From Parabacteroides distasonis (GTDB lineage: Bacteria; Bacteroidota; Bacteroidia; Bacteroidales; Tannerellaceae), in the NCBI GenBank assembly GCA_021531775.1, contig JAFBIU010000031.1, forward strand, positions 1 through 41,292: a stretch of DNA of 41,292 bases. The letters are read 5' to 3'. The stretch's first letter is position 1, and each line of letters opens with the position of its first letter. The notes below the pieces were generated by a model. It did not search any database. It was not told the origin of the DNA and was given only the letters and a program-made list of their open reading frames with translations. Made by a program: the position numbers and the translations under genes. Shown here one piece after another: positions 1 to 7,487 of this stretch.

Positions 1-70
1 GATCTATACCCATCTCGACCGTGAATCATTACGTCAGCAGATCCTGACCTGTCATCCGCGAAGTAAATAA
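1..70 (+). CDS. xerD: C-terminal end of a XerC/XerD-type tyrosine recombinase (partial)
   Basis: Only the last 22 codons are in the window, with the frame beginning at base 2 and stop TAA at 68-70. The peptide starts IYTHLDRESLRQQ and ends HPRSK. It matches the C-terminal signature of chromosomal Xer recombinases, where the Tyr of 'IYTHL' (codon 5-7) is the nucleophile that attacks DNA during dimer resolution at dif. The trailing 'HPR' block is also typical. The gene converges on the ribosomal operon and shares the hairpin at 91-120. XerD is favoured over XerC or another integrase because of the housekeeping context, but the fragment is too short to be certain. Confidence 0.72.
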   Translation, partial: IYTHLDRESLRQQILTCHPRSK

Positions 71-90
71 CGGAATAACCATACGGACAT

Positions 91-120
91 AAAAAAAGGC
101 CCTCTTTCGAGAGCCTTTTT
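91..120. terminator. Bidirectional intrinsic terminator between xerD and tsf
   Basis: An A7 tract, an 8-bp stem with one C/A mismatch (97-104 with 109-116, loop TTTC) and a T5 tract follow each other. Read on the minus strand the hairpin ends in T7 and closes the rplM-rpsI-rpsB-tsf operon. Read on the plus strand it ends in T5 and closes the xerD-like gene. Confidence 0.8.
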
Positions 121-141
121 AGATATGTATCGAAATATCGA

Positions 142-1131
142 TTACTCAGCACGCAAAGTCAGACGCTTGAATGAAAGGATCTGCAACTCCGGATCTGACT
201 CCTTCATTACCTCTTTCACAGTCTTCTTGCCATCCATGATATCCTCCTGGTTCAGTAAGCAAACCTCCTTCAAGAACTTACCCAGACGACCCTTAGCGAT
301 GTTCTCGATCATCTGCTGCGGCAGGTTAGCAGCCTTCTCTTCAGAAACCTTAGCAATGATTTCCTTAGCCTTAGCTACGTCCTCAGCTGTGATCCAACCC
401 TTCGCCATGTTGCTCTCCATGTGATCTTCGCTATCCACGTGAGCCGGGTTGATGCCTGCCTTCTTCAAAGCAACCTCAACAGCCTTCTGGATCTGCTCAG
501 CCTTTGTCTTTTCGATAGCCACCTGGATCTCCTGATTCTTAACAGACTCAGGTACACCAGCCTCATCGATAGCGATCGGGTTCATAGCCGCAATCTGCAT
601 AGCGATGTTGTGAGCCAATTCCTCAGATTCCTTGTTGAAAGCAGCAATTGTACAAAGCTGGTTCTTACCCATGTGGTTATAAACCGTTGTATAAGCACCT
701 TCAACGAAGCTGTAGCCATCCAACTCCATCTTCTCGCCTGTGATACCGCTACGTTCAGTTACGGCATCCTGTACTGTACCGTGACCCATCGGCATAGCCT
801 TGATCTCGTCCAGTGTCTGGCACTTGTTAGCAACTGCAGCATCCAGAATAGCCTGTGTCAAAGCAACGAAATCAGCATTCTTTGCTACGAAGTCAGTCTC
901 GCACTTCAAAGCGATGACAGCAGCAAAACCACCATCCTTCTTTGCCAATACGCAACCTTCAGAAGCATCACGGTCAGAACGCTTTGCAGCGATAGCCTGA
1001 CCCTTCTTGCGGATGATCTCCATTGCCTTTTCGATGTCACCGTCTGTTTCGGTCAACGCCTTCTTACAGTCCATCATACCAGCTCCACTCATTTTGCGAA
1101 GCTTGGTGATATCAGCCATTGTTACAGCCAT
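142..1131 (-). CDS. tsf: Translation elongation factor Ts
   Basis: EF-Ts exchanges GDP for GTP on EF-Tu in the cytoplasm. The 329-residue product opens MAVTMADITKLRKMSGAG and carries the UBA-like N-terminal signature 'GAGMMDCKKAL' (about 17-27). The conserved core 'CETDFVAKN' follows at about 77-85. It is longer than E. coli EF-Ts (283 aa), as is common in Bacteroidota. The start at 1131 is preferred because the MAVT extension is typical of the order; an internal Met at codon 5 is the alternative. It is the last gene of the operon, 29 bp after rpsB, and is closed by the hairpin at 91-120. Confidence 0.98.
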   Translation of the reverse strand: MAVTMADITKLRKMSGAGMMDCKKALTETDGDIEKAMEIIRKKGQAIAAKRSDRDASEGCVLAKKDGGFAAVIALKCETDFVAKNADFVALTQAILDAAVANKCQTLDEIKAMPMGHGTVQDAVTERSGITGEKMELDGYSFVEGAYTTVYNHMGKNQLCTIAAFNKESEELAHNIAMQIAAMNPIAIDEAGVPESVKNQEIQVAIEKTKAEQIQKAVEVALKKAGINPAHVDSEDHMESNMAKGWITAEDVAKAKEIIAKVSEEKAANLPQQMIENIAKGRLGKFLKEVCLLNQEDIMDGKKTVKEVMKESDPELQILSFKRLTLRAE

Positions 1132-1160
1132 AGTCTTCTTTTCTCTTTACTTGGTTGTTA

Positions 1161-1994
1161 TTACTCTTCCTCTTTAGCGAACTTGTCAGCCACGTTAGCG
1201 TTCAACGCTTCGTCGTCTTCCTTCTTGTTGCGCTTAGCAGCCTTTGCCTTACGCTCACGCTTCGGAGCTTCGCCTTCGCCAGCAGCTTCAGCATCTACCT
1301 TCTCAGCCTTACGCTCTTCCAGACCCTCATTCATAGCCTCGCAGATAGCACCCAAGATTACCTCTACAGACTTGGTAGCGTCATCGTTAGCCGGAATTAC
1401 ATAGTCAATGTTGTTCGGATCTGAGTTAGTATCTACCATACCGAATACGGGGATACCCAGACGGTTAGCTTCGCGAACAGCGATATGTTCTTTCATCACG
1501 TCAACTACGAACAAAGCAGACGGCAGACGAGTCAGGTCAGCGATTGAACCCAATGTCTTCTCCAACTTTGCACGCTGGCGAGTGATTTGCAATTTTTCTC
1601 TCTTTGACAGATTATCGAACGTACCATCCTTCGTCATCTTGTCAATGGTAGCCATTTTCTTGATAGCCTTACGGATAGTCGGGAAGTTGGTCAACATACC
1701 ACCCGGCCAGCGCTCGATTACGTACGGCATACCAACCGATGCAGCCTTGTCGGCAACAACTTGTTTAGCTTGTTTTTTGGTCGCAACGAACAGCACCTTC
1801 TTGCCCTGCTTTGCCAGGTTCTTCATTACTTCGGCTGCTTCGTCAACTTTAGCAACTGTTTTATATAAGTCAATGATATGAATACCATTGCGCTCCATAA
1901 AGATATACGGAGCCATAGCGGGGTTCCACTTTCTTTTTAAGTGTCCAAAGTGAACACCTGCCTCTAATAATTGATCAAAATTAACTCTTGACAT
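1161..1994 (-). CDS. rpsB: 30S ribosomal protein S2
   Basis: S2 sits at the head-body junction of the small ribosomal subunit. The 277-residue protein starts MSRVNFDQLLEAGVHFGH and has the family signatures 'HFGHLKRKWNP' and, near residue 180, 'NRLGIPVFGMVDTNSDP'. The last 50 or so residues form a charged Lys/Glu/Ala-rich tail beyond the bacterial core, a common Bacteroidota extension. The pairing with tsf immediately downstream is the near-universal bacterial arrangement. A promoter-like sequence in the 135-bp gap before it suggests rpsB-tsf can be transcribed apart from rplM-rpsI. Confidence 0.98.
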   Translation of the reverse strand: MSRVNFDQLLEAGVHFGHLKRKWNPAMAPYIFMERNGIHIIDLYKTVAKVDEAAEVMKNLAKQGKKVLFVATKKQAKQVVADKAASVGMPYVIERWPGGMLTNFPTIRKAIKKMATIDKMTKDGTFDNLSKREKLQITRQRAKLEKTLGSIADLTRLPSALFVVDVMKEHIAVREANRLGIPVFGMVDTNSDPNNIDYVIPANDDATKSVEVILGAICEAMNEGLEERKAEKVDAEAAGEGEAPKRERKAKAAKRNKKEDDEALNANVADKFAKEEE

Positions 1995-2053
1995 TTGTTT
2001 CTTTTTAAATCGTTTACATTCTTGTTGTTTTCAACTGCCGGGTAGTCTTCCCA

Positions 2054-2083
2054 CAAATCTACTTGTAAAAGGAATCCCCGCAA
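2054..2083 (-). promoter_or_regulatory. Candidate promoter for rpsB-tsf
   Basis: On the minus strand TAGATTTG (2061-2054) fits the Bacteroides -7 consensus TAnnTTTG. A TTG (2083-2081) lies 19 nt upstream as a -33 element. Transcription would start near 2047, about 50 nt before rpsB. This gives rpsB-tsf its own promoter inside the ribosomal operon. It is a motif match only. Confidence 0.5.
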
Positions 2084-2129
2084 TTTAGATACTAAACGCT
2101 TACTTGTGCTTGTAAGGGACTCACAAACA

Positions 2130-2516
2130 TTAACGTTTACTGAACTGGAATCTCTTACGAGCTTTCGGACGACCCGGTTTCTTACGCTCAACAGCACGCG
2201 GATCGCGTGTGATAAAGCCTTCCATACGCAAGGTCTTCTTGTCTTCCGGATTGATCTTCACCAATGCACGGGCGATTGCCAAACGAGCAGCCTCAGACTG
2301 ACCCTTGAAACCACCACCACACAAGTTCACCTGAATATCATACTGTTCTGCTGCATTCAAAGTTGCGAGCGGCTGCTTCACGATAAACTGCAGAATAGAA
2401 GAAGGGAAATATTGAGCCAAGTCACGCTTGTTGATCGTAATCTTTCCTGTACCTTCGCTAACGAACACGCGGGCAACTGCTGCCTTACGTCTTCCTATTG
2501 CATTAACTACTTCCAT
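2130..2516 (-). CDS. rpsI: 30S ribosomal protein S9
   Basis: S9 is a small-subunit head protein whose C-terminal tail reaches towards the P-site tRNA. The 128-residue product opens MEVVNAIGRRKAAVARVF. It ends in the basic block 'KKPGRPKARKRFQFSKR', with the conserved terminal 'SKR' that touches the anticodon stem. The gene follows rplM by 5 bp, the standard L13-S9 pair. Confidence 0.98.
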   Translation of the reverse strand: MEVVNAIGRRKAAVARVFVSEGTGKITINKRDLAQYFPSSILQFIVKQPLATLNAAEQYDIQVNLCGGGFKGQSEAARLAIARALVKINPEDKKTLRMEGFITRDPRAVERKKPGRPKARKRFQFSKR

Positions 2517-2521
2517 TGTGA

Positions 2522-2977
2522 TTATTTATATGAGTTTATATCGATTAACTTAGGTTGCTGTGCTTCGTGCTTGTGCTCTGAACCTTCATAGACATACATG
2601 TTGTTCAGCAATTTGGCACCCAGACGATTCTTCGGCAACATACCCTTTACTACTTTACGGAACAGACGGTCTGCACCCTTAGCCATCAAGTCGGCCGGAG
2701 TATATTCGATCTGTCCACCGGGATATCCGGTATATCTCAAATAAATACGATCGTTCATCTTGTTACGAGACATAACGATTTTCTCTGCGTTGATGATAAT
2801 TACATTATCACCACAGTCAACGTGCGGAGTGAAGTTGGGTTTGTACTTACCGCGCAGAAGCTTCGCAACTTTTGCGCACAGACGACCCAATGTCTGTCCT
2901 TCAGCGTCAACAATGACCCATTCTTTGTTTACAGTTGCTTTGTTTGCAGAAATGGTCTTAAAACTTAAAGTATCCAC
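2522..2977 (-). CDS. rplM: 50S ribosomal protein L13
   Basis: L13 is an early-assembly protein of the large subunit. The 151-residue product shows 'WVIVDAEGQTLGRLCAKVA' (about 21-39) and 'KNRLGAKLLNNMYVYEG', both L13 signatures. The start codon is GTG at 2977-2975, which fits the length and N-terminus of relatives; no in-frame ATG lies close by. First gene of the operon, with an AT-rich leader of about 120 nt upstream. Confidence 0.97.
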   Translation of the reverse strand: MDTLSFKTISANKATVNKEWVIVDAEGQTLGRLCAKVAKLLRGKYKPNFTPHVDCGDNVIIINAEKIVMSRNKMNDRIYLRYTGYPGGQIEYTPADLMAKGADRLFRKVVKGMLPKNRLGAKLLNNMYVYEGSEHKHEAQQPKLIDINSYK

Positions 2978-3108
2978 TGCTTAAAAATTAAATTAATTAA
3001 TAACTCAAAAAACTATCCCAGCACACCGCCGCAACGGACACTGAAGCGACGAATATGCTTAATACTAAACACTTAGTACGTTCTGATAATAATCGGCTTG
3101 CAAAGGTA
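2978..3108 (-). promoter_or_regulatory. rplM leader and candidate promoter
   Basis: On the minus strand TACCTTTG (3108-3101) matches the Bacteroides -7 consensus. No clear -33 TTG is seen at the usual distance, where the DNA is a homopolymer T tract. The resulting leader of about 115 nt ends in an AT-rich run before the GTG start. Leaders of ribosomal operons often bind their own protein product, but I could not fold this one convincingly. Confidence 0.4.
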
Positions 3109-3177
3109 TGGCTTTTCCCTGAAAAAAAAAACTTTGTTGCTCAAAAAAGTGCATCTTTGTGCAAACATTATAGATTA

Positions 3178-4035
3178 TTAATTCTGAGGAGACAACAGCT
3201 GACCACAATAGGGACAATACCGGGCATCCGTATCATCGATCTGCTTCCGACAATGGGGACAACTCCGCTCCTGCTTCCGCAGGCGACCCTCCTCAAAGAG
3301 TGCAGCAGATACAATACCGGTAGGAATGGCAATGATGGTATAGCCAAACAGCATCACCACCGCTGACAGGAAACGCCCCATACCGGTAATCGGTGTAATG
3401 TCACCATACCCGACCGTCGTCATGGTCACAATCGACCAATAGATACTGGCGGGAATATCGGTAAACGGGGTGTCGGGCCGGTTCCCCTCCACCACATACA
3501 TCAATGTCCCGATTGAAATATTCAAGATCAAGACAAAGAGAAAGAAGACACCGATCTTGGCCCGGCTGATCCACAACGACTGCATCAGCAGATTCCCCTC
3601 ATTCAGGAAACTGAATAACTTGAAGACGCGGAACACACGTATCAACCGGAAAGAGCGCACAATCAGCAGATAACGGGCTCCCTGAAGGAAAAATCCCAAA
3701 TAGAGCGGCAGTGTGGAAAGCAAATCGATAATGCCGAAAAAACTGAATGCATATTGTCGGGGATTGGGTGAACAGTAGAGGCGGACCAGATATTCAAAGG
3801 TGAAGAAAGCTGTAAAGAGATACTCCAACACCTGAAAGCCGATGTTGGCATAGGTGTCGAATCGAAAGACACTATCCAAGATCACGACCAGAATACTGGA
3901 TACGATAAAGCCGATCAAGACGGTGTCGAAGAGTTTTCCTTCGCGTGTGTCTGATTCGAAAATAATAATATATAATCGATTTTTCAAGGACTCGTTTGCT
4001 TTCAGTCCCTTCCACCATTGTTTGATTGATTTCAT
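3178..4035 (-). CDS. Voltage-gated K+ channel-like protein with C-terminal zinc ribbon
   Basis: A 285-residue six-helix ion channel of the inner membrane. Hydrophobic segments lie at about 37-56, 71-88, 100-117, 124-142, 167-184 and 225-247. The fourth, S4-like, carries Arg127, 130, 133 and 136 at three-residue spacing, the hallmark of a voltage sensor. The filter TTVGYGD (206-212) follows a pore helix and predicts K+ selectivity. After S6 the protein ends in CPHC (259-262) and CPYC (274-277), a four-cysteine zinc ribbon of the kind seen in bacterial zinc-ribbon proteins. I place the start at 4035 (MKSIKQWWKG). An in-frame Met 21 codons upstream would add residues and would overlap the promoter. 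It is divergent from the phosphatase gene, with 75 bp between starts. Confidence 0.9.
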   Translation of the reverse strand: MKSIKQWWKGLKANESLKNRLYIIIFESDTREGKLFDTVLIGFIVSSILVVILDSVFRFDTYANIGFQVLEYLFTAFFTFEYLVRLYCSPNPRQYAFSFFGIIDLLSTLPLYLGFFLQGARYLLIVRSFRLIRVFRVFKLFSFLNEGNLLMQSLWISRAKIGVFFLFVLILNISIGTLMYVVEGNRPDTPFTDIPASIYWSIVTMTTVGYGDITPITGMGRFLSAVVMLFGYTIIAIPTGIVSAALFEEGRLRKQERSCPHCRKQIDDTDARYCPYCGQLLSPQN

Positions 4036-4048
4036 TTGTATTGTATTT

Positions 4049-4082
4049 GGTTGCAAATATACAGTAAAAAGGACTATCTTTG
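4049..4082 (+). promoter_or_regulatory. Promoter of the phosphatase gene
   Basis: Plus-strand TATCTTTG (4075-4082) is a full match to the Bacteroides -7 box. GGTTG (4049-4053) lies 21 nt upstream as the -33 element. It overlaps the divergent channel promoter, so the two genes may compete for RNA polymerase. Confidence 0.6.
4054..4061 (-). promoter_or_regulatory. -7 element for the channel gene
   Basis: Minus-strand TATATTTG fits TAnnTTTG and lies 19 bp before the chosen start at 4035, so the leader would be very short. A good -33 element is not visible. The position supports the shorter start for the channel. Confidence 0.4.
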
Positions 4083-4110
4083 TCGGGAAGAAAAACAATT
4101 TTAAAAATCT

Positions 4111-5292
4111 ATGAATATGCCATCTATCTATCGAATGACGCTTGTATGTCTGTTAGCTGTCATGTCTCAGTTAACTGCAGCCCAAATCAAAATCCTGTAT
4201 GGCCCTTACCTGCAGAATGTCAAAGATACCGAGGTTACCTTGGTTTGGGAATCAGACAAGCCCTCTGTTGGTTGGGTTGAGATTGCCCCCAACGACGATT
4301 CACATTTCTATGGGGACGAACGTCCCAAGTATTTCGACACGACGAATGGTGTGAAGAACACGGCTACCCTGCACACAGTCAAGGTGAAGGGATTGAAACC
4401 GGCTACTACCTATCGTTACCGGGTCTATGCACAAGAGGTGCGTGGTCACGAAGGTATTTTCGTCGATTACGGACGGGTAGCTGCCACCGATGTCTATTCC
4501 AAAAAGCCGTTGACATTCACAACATGTGACCGGAATAAAAAGGAGACCTCCTTCTTGATGGTCAATGATATTCACGGGCGGGAGGGGCTGATCACCCAAC
4601 TGCTGAACGTAGGCAAGTTTCAAGACAAGGATTTAATTCTTTTCAATGGGGATATGGTATCGATCTTCAAAGACCGTGAAACCATCTTCAACGGATTCAT
4701 GAAGGAGAGCATCGACCTGTTTGCAGCGGAAAAGCCCATGTATTATGCTCGCGGCAATCATGAGACACGCGGAGAGTTTGCCACCTCGTTCCAACGCTAT
4801 TTTTCACCGAAAGAGCCCTACCTATATTATATATTCCGACAGGGACCTGTTTGCTTCATCATGTTGGATACCGGAGAAGACAAACCGGATTCGGATATTG
4901 AGTACAGCGGTATCACGGACTACGACAATTACCGATCGGAGCAGGTTGAATGGATGAAGACCTTGAAGGAGAACCCGGACTTCCAACAGGCTACGTTCCG
5001 GGTGGTCGTTGCCCACATGCCCCCTTCTGCCGAACCGGGTATCTGGCATGGTCAGAAAGAGGTGCTGGAGAAGTTCGTTCCCATCCTGAATGAGCTTGGC
5101 ATTGACCTGATGCTTTGCGGCCATCTGCATCGGACCCTCTACGAGGCTCCCAGCTCCGCCATCCACTTCCCTATTCTGGTCAACTCCAACAACAGTGTCG
5201 TTTCGGTTCAAGTGGCCAACCGGGAGATGCAAGTGGAAGTGCTCAATACCGATGGCAAATCCGTCACTCGGCAAAGCTACCAGGCGAAGTAA
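4111..5292 (+). CDS. Secreted purple-acid-phosphatase-like metallophosphoesterase
   Basis: A 393-residue exported hydrolase. It has a signal peptide of about 24 residues ending in 'TAAQ', a fibronectin-III-like domain (about 25-140) with the purple acid phosphatase feature 'GPYLQN', and then a calcineurin-like metallophosphoesterase domain. The metal-binding motifs are in order: DIH (153-155), GD (180-181), GNHE (215-218), AH (301-302) and GHLH (337-340). All ligands of a two-metal phosphoesterase are present, so it is probably active on phosphomonoesters or diesters in the periplasm; the substrate cannot be read from sequence. A second Met at codon 3 is an alternative start. It is the only full plus-strand gene in the window. 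Confidence 0.9.
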   Translation: MNMPSIYRMTLVCLLAVMSQLTAAQIKILYGPYLQNVKDTEVTLVWESDKPSVGWVEIAPNDDSHFYGDERPKYFDTTNGVKNTATLHTVKVKGLKPATTYRYRVYAQEVRGHEGIFVDYGRVAATDVYSKKPLTFTTCDRNKKETSFLMVNDIHGREGLITQLLNVGKFQDKDLILFNGDMVSIFKDRETIFNGFMKESIDLFAAEKPMYYARGNHETRGEFATSFQRYFSPKEPYLYYIFRQGPVCFIMLDTGEDKPDSDIEYSGITDYDNYRSEQVEWMKTLKENPDFQQATFRVVVAHMPPSAEPGIWHGQKEVLEKFVPILNELGIDLMLCGHLHRTLYEAPSSAIHFPILVNSNNSVVSVQVANREMQVEVLNTDGKSVTRQSYQAK

Positions 5293-5367
5293 TCTACCTA
5301 TATTATATAATGTAATGTACGCGCATACTGACCTACATGCAGGATGGTGGATATCCGGAGCTCCTAA

Positions 5368-5580
5368 ACTTTACAGACACAAGTAACCTACATCTTGGCT
5401 GATGAAGCCACCATCCAACGTGAATACAGTCCACTCCAACTGATTGACGACAACTACGAGAAATACATTGTTTCGTTAGACGATTTGCTCTTGGCTTCCC
5501 GAGATGGCATCAGACATATCCAAGTCTGGAATTTGGCTAATAGGCTGAACATTAGGTTATTTCAAGGAGTCGGTTATTGA
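5368..5580 (+). pseudogene. 3' remnant of an AAA+/DUF4143-type ATPase gene
   Basis: An open stretch without a plausible start, preceded in frame by a stop at 5365-5367, reads 'QVTYILADEATIQREY', then 'DNYEKYIVSLDDLL' and 'GIRHIQVWNL'. This is the C-terminal signature of the large Bacteroidales family of AAA+ ATPases with a DUF4143 domain, which usually end 'LADEKTxxREF...DNYPKYVxSxDE...'. An intact member has about 400 residues; only about 65 remain. The upstream 75 bp hold no further recognisable part. It is most likely the tail of a gene removed by deletion. The attribution is from memory of the family. Confidence 0.6.
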
Positions 5581-5589
5581 ACCGACTCC
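5566..5589. terminator. 10-bp perfect hairpin at the end of the sigma operon
   Basis: GGAGTCGGTT (5566-5575) pairs perfectly with AACCGACTCC (5580-5589) around a 4-nt loop. It covers the stop codon of the minus-strand DUF4252 gene and the end of the plus-strand ATPase remnant. It lacks a good T tract on either side, so it may be an RNA 3'-end stabiliser or a weak terminator. Confidence 0.5.
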
Positions 5590-6044
5590 GTAATCTCCTG
5601 AATATCCTTTAAGGTGAAGTTACCCAAGAGCTGTACGACAGCGAACTCATCTCCTGTATCGGCCAGCATGATCAGTTCCTGAATGAGATCACCCTTCTTA
5701 CGCATATAGAAATTGGCCTTGGTCTTGTCCGATTTCACACGCATCAATTCTTCATGTTGTTTACCGATGAGCGGCTGAAAGGCCTTACGTATCTCCTCCT
5801 TCAACTCCGGTTTTTCGGTAGCCAGTACCTGCAAGGATTCGACCTTACCTTTCATATTGGCCAAGTTCAAGCTGGCAGTCTCAATGCCACTCATCATTTG
5901 GAACATCGCTTTCGAAATATAGACCGAGGTAACTCCGTCCCGATCGGCAAACTTGTCAAAGAGTTCCTGTTGGGCCATAACAGGAACTGTTGTCATGCTG
6001 ATCAGCAGAAGGATCAGCCCTATTACATGATTTATCTGTTTCAT
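5574..6044 (-). CDS. DUF4252 secreted protein (distal copy)
   Basis: A 156-residue protein with a signal peptide of about 24 residues (MKQINHVIGLILLL, cleavage near VMAQQ). The rest is a small soluble domain beginning 'LFDKFADRDGVTSVYISKAM' and containing the 'GLxxIQxIxES'-like end typical of DUF4252. The function of the family is unknown; members are periplasmic or lipid-anchored and are often found beside ECF sigma genes. It is last in a four-gene unit, 4 bp after the membrane protein gene, and is distantly similar to the first gene of the unit (6949-7401), so the operon has a DUF4252 copy at each end. Confidence 0.85.
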   Translation of the reverse strand: MKQINHVIGLILLLISMTTVPVMAQQELFDKFADRDGVTSVYISKAMFQMMSGIETASLNLANMKGKVESLQVLATEKPELKEEIRKAFQPLIGKQHEELMRVKSDKTKANFYMRKKGDLIQELIMLADTGDEFAVVQLLGNFTLKDIQEITESVQ

Positions 6045-6048
6045 AGAT

Positions 6049-6453
6049 TTACTTGCTGTTTAATTGGTTGTTTACAATCTGATTGATCTGTTTCATCTCC
6101 TCGCGGGCCTCCTTCATCTGACTGATCCCTTGGTTGAGCGTCAGAGAGATTTCCGTCAGCCTTTGTTGAGCATAGAGTGCCGCCTCCTGTGGATCCGAGA
6201 AGGTATCTTTGGGAGTTGTTTCCTTATCTTCTGGAAGATAGTAGAACAATACGGCTACTACGATGGCAGCTGCAATACGGGCATACCGAACCCACAAAGC
6301 AGGACGTTTACGTTTAGAAAGAGGAACCTCCTTGTGCGATGATTCCGGCAGTTTGTCAACAAACTGTTCCAATCGTTGAGAGAGTCCTTCCGGCAGTTCT
6401 GTCTCTTGCTCGATAGCCTGTTGTATCAGTTGATCTAACTCTTTTTCCTTCAT
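6049..6453 (-). CDS. Small single-pass membrane protein, probable anti-sigma factor
   Basis: The product has 134 residues when started at ATG 6453. That start overlaps the sigma stop as ATGA, a classic coupled junction; an upstream Met would give 138 residues. It has an acidic cytoplasmic N-terminus with a leucine-rich helix (about 1-35), a basic stretch 'KRKRP', one transmembrane helix (about 53-74) and a C-terminal periplasmic helix (about 88-130) of coiled-coil character. No known anti-sigma domain is recognisable by eye. The position directly after an ECF sigma gene, the translational coupling and the topology make an anti-sigma role the natural guess. Confidence 0.7.
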   Translation of the reverse strand: MKEKELDQLIQQAIEQETELPEGLSQRLEQFVDKLPESSHKEVPLSKRKRPALWVRYARIAAAIVVAVLFYYLPEDKETTPKDTFSDPQEAALYAQQRLTEISLTLNQGISQMKEAREEMKQINQIVNNQLNSK

Positions 6454-6959
6454 ATTGCGTACCATTTTTGAAATTGTTCACGAATTGTCTTACGCGCTCT
6501 GGAGAGCAACGTCCGAACGTTAGCAGCCGAAAAACCCGTCAGTTCGCCAATCTCCTCCAACGAATAGTCCTGTAAGCCTCGCAGACAGATGACCTGTCGT
6601 TGGTTAGCCGGTAATCGCCGGATGATCCGTTTCACCTGTTGCACCTGTTCCTGCTCTTCCAATCGCTGTTGGGGAGAGGGAGAAGCCGCCATTTCATACC
6701 GCTCGAAGAGATCTTCATCCTCTGTTCCATGTCGTTGGGCAGCGCGGAGAACATCAAGGCAACTGTTTTTCAAGAGTGTCACCGCAAAAGCCTCCGGATG
6801 GTTGACTTGATCCAACTCCTCACGACGGCTCCACAATTTCGCATAGATTTCCTGCAACAGATCCTCGGCATCCTCCCGATTCCCGACCAAGGCAAATGCG
6901 ACCCGATAGAGCTTCGGATGGAGAGGCAAATAATGTTGTTTGAAAGCATCAATGTCCAT
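6450..6959 (-). CDS. ECF-type RNA polymerase sigma factor
   Basis: A 169-residue sigma-70 family protein with only regions 2 and 4. Region 2 (about 8-75) contains 'EDAEDLLQEIYAKLW', which recognises the -10 element. Region 4 (about 110-162) contains 'LPANQRQVICLRGLQDYS' and the helix-turn-helix 'LEEIGELTGFSAANVRTLLSRAR', which recognises -35. The start overlaps the upstream DUF4252 gene by 11 nt and the end overlaps the membrane protein gene by 4 nt, so all three are probably co-translated. It is likely held inactive by the product of 6049-6453 until an envelope signal arrives. Confidence 0.93.
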   Translation of the reverse strand: MDIDAFKQHYLPLHPKLYRVAFALVGNREDAEDLLQEIYAKLWSRREELDQVNHPEAFAVTLLKNSCLDVLRAAQRHGTEDEDLFERYEMAASPSPQQRLEEQEQVQQVKRIIRRLPANQRQVICLRGLQDYSLEEIGELTGFSAANVRTLLSRARKTIREQFQKWYAI

Positions 6960-7401
6960 GTTTGTGATCGTTCATGACATGTTCTATGTCCGATGGCTGG
7001 ATCTTTCCTTTGATATGTACCAGCGCATTCTCCGCTCCGGTCGTAAGTACGACCAGTTCTCGAATACACTCTTTCTCGATACGTACCAACACACGCGTCT
7101 GTACTCCCTCCTCGTTATGGTTGACCATCATGTCGAAGGCTGGATCTTTCAACGCTTTGACCGCCTGCTGGAACTCTTTTCGAACATCATCCCCACACGC
7201 ACTGAAGTCCATCACATTGACACTCTTCACCCCATTCGTCTCAGTGAAAAGACTTGCAATTGTCAGGAGCATCCGACCTACGTGTACCTGCTCGACCTGT
7301 TCGGATCGGGCGAACCGTTTGACCAATTGCTCTACACCCTGTTGGCTGTAACCCATCTGTGTGACGAGTAAAAACAGCAGCATACATAATACCTGTTTCA
7401 T
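6949..7401 (-). CDS. DUF4252 secreted protein (proximal copy)
   Basis: A 150-residue protein with a signal peptide (MKQVLCMLLFLLVTQMG, cleavage near YSQQ). The mature domain opens 'LVKRFARSEQVEQVHVGRM' and resembles the distal copy at 5574-6044. It is the first gene of the unit and overlaps the sigma gene by 11 nt. An exported protein translated from the same message as a sigma factor may be the sensor or the first target of the pathway. Family function is unknown. Confidence 0.85.
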   Translation of the reverse strand: MKQVLCMLLFLLVTQMGYSQQGVEQLVKRFARSEQVEQVHVGRMLLTIASLFTETNGVKSVNVMDFSACGDDVRKEFQQAVKALKDPAFDMMVNHNEEGVQTRVLVRIEKECIRELVVLTTGAENALVHIKGKIQPSDIEHVMNDHKHGH

Positions 7402-7436
7402 TTTGTTTTTGTTTTTATCATCATACAGAAGACGTA

Positions 7437-7444
7437 CAAATCTA
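7437..7444 (-). promoter_or_regulatory. -7 element for the DUF4252-sigma operon
   Basis: Minus-strand TAGATTTG fits TAnnTTTG and lies 35 bp before the first start at 7401. No clear -33 TTG is seen at 19-21 nt, which could mean activator dependence or use of another sigma factor. Confidence 0.45.
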
Positions 7445-7460
7445 CTTTTTGTGACAGAAT

Positions 7461-7479
7461 AAAAACAGTTTTATACTGT
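7461..7479 (-). terminator. Weak terminator-like hairpin after the DUF5107 gene
   Basis: On the minus strand ACAGT (7479-7475) and ACTGT (7469-7465) pair around a 5-nt loop and run into TTTTTA. The stem is only 5 bp. It lies just past the DUF5107 stop and before the sigma operon promoter. Confidence 0.35.
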
Positions 7480-7487
7480 CAACCAAC

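Noticed and set aside
421-1404. Long plus-strand open frame of about 327 codons opposite tsf and rpsB
   Set aside because: It is antisense to two certain ribosomal-operon genes, crosses their boundary, and its product is a low-complexity Leu/Ser/Cys-rich sequence.
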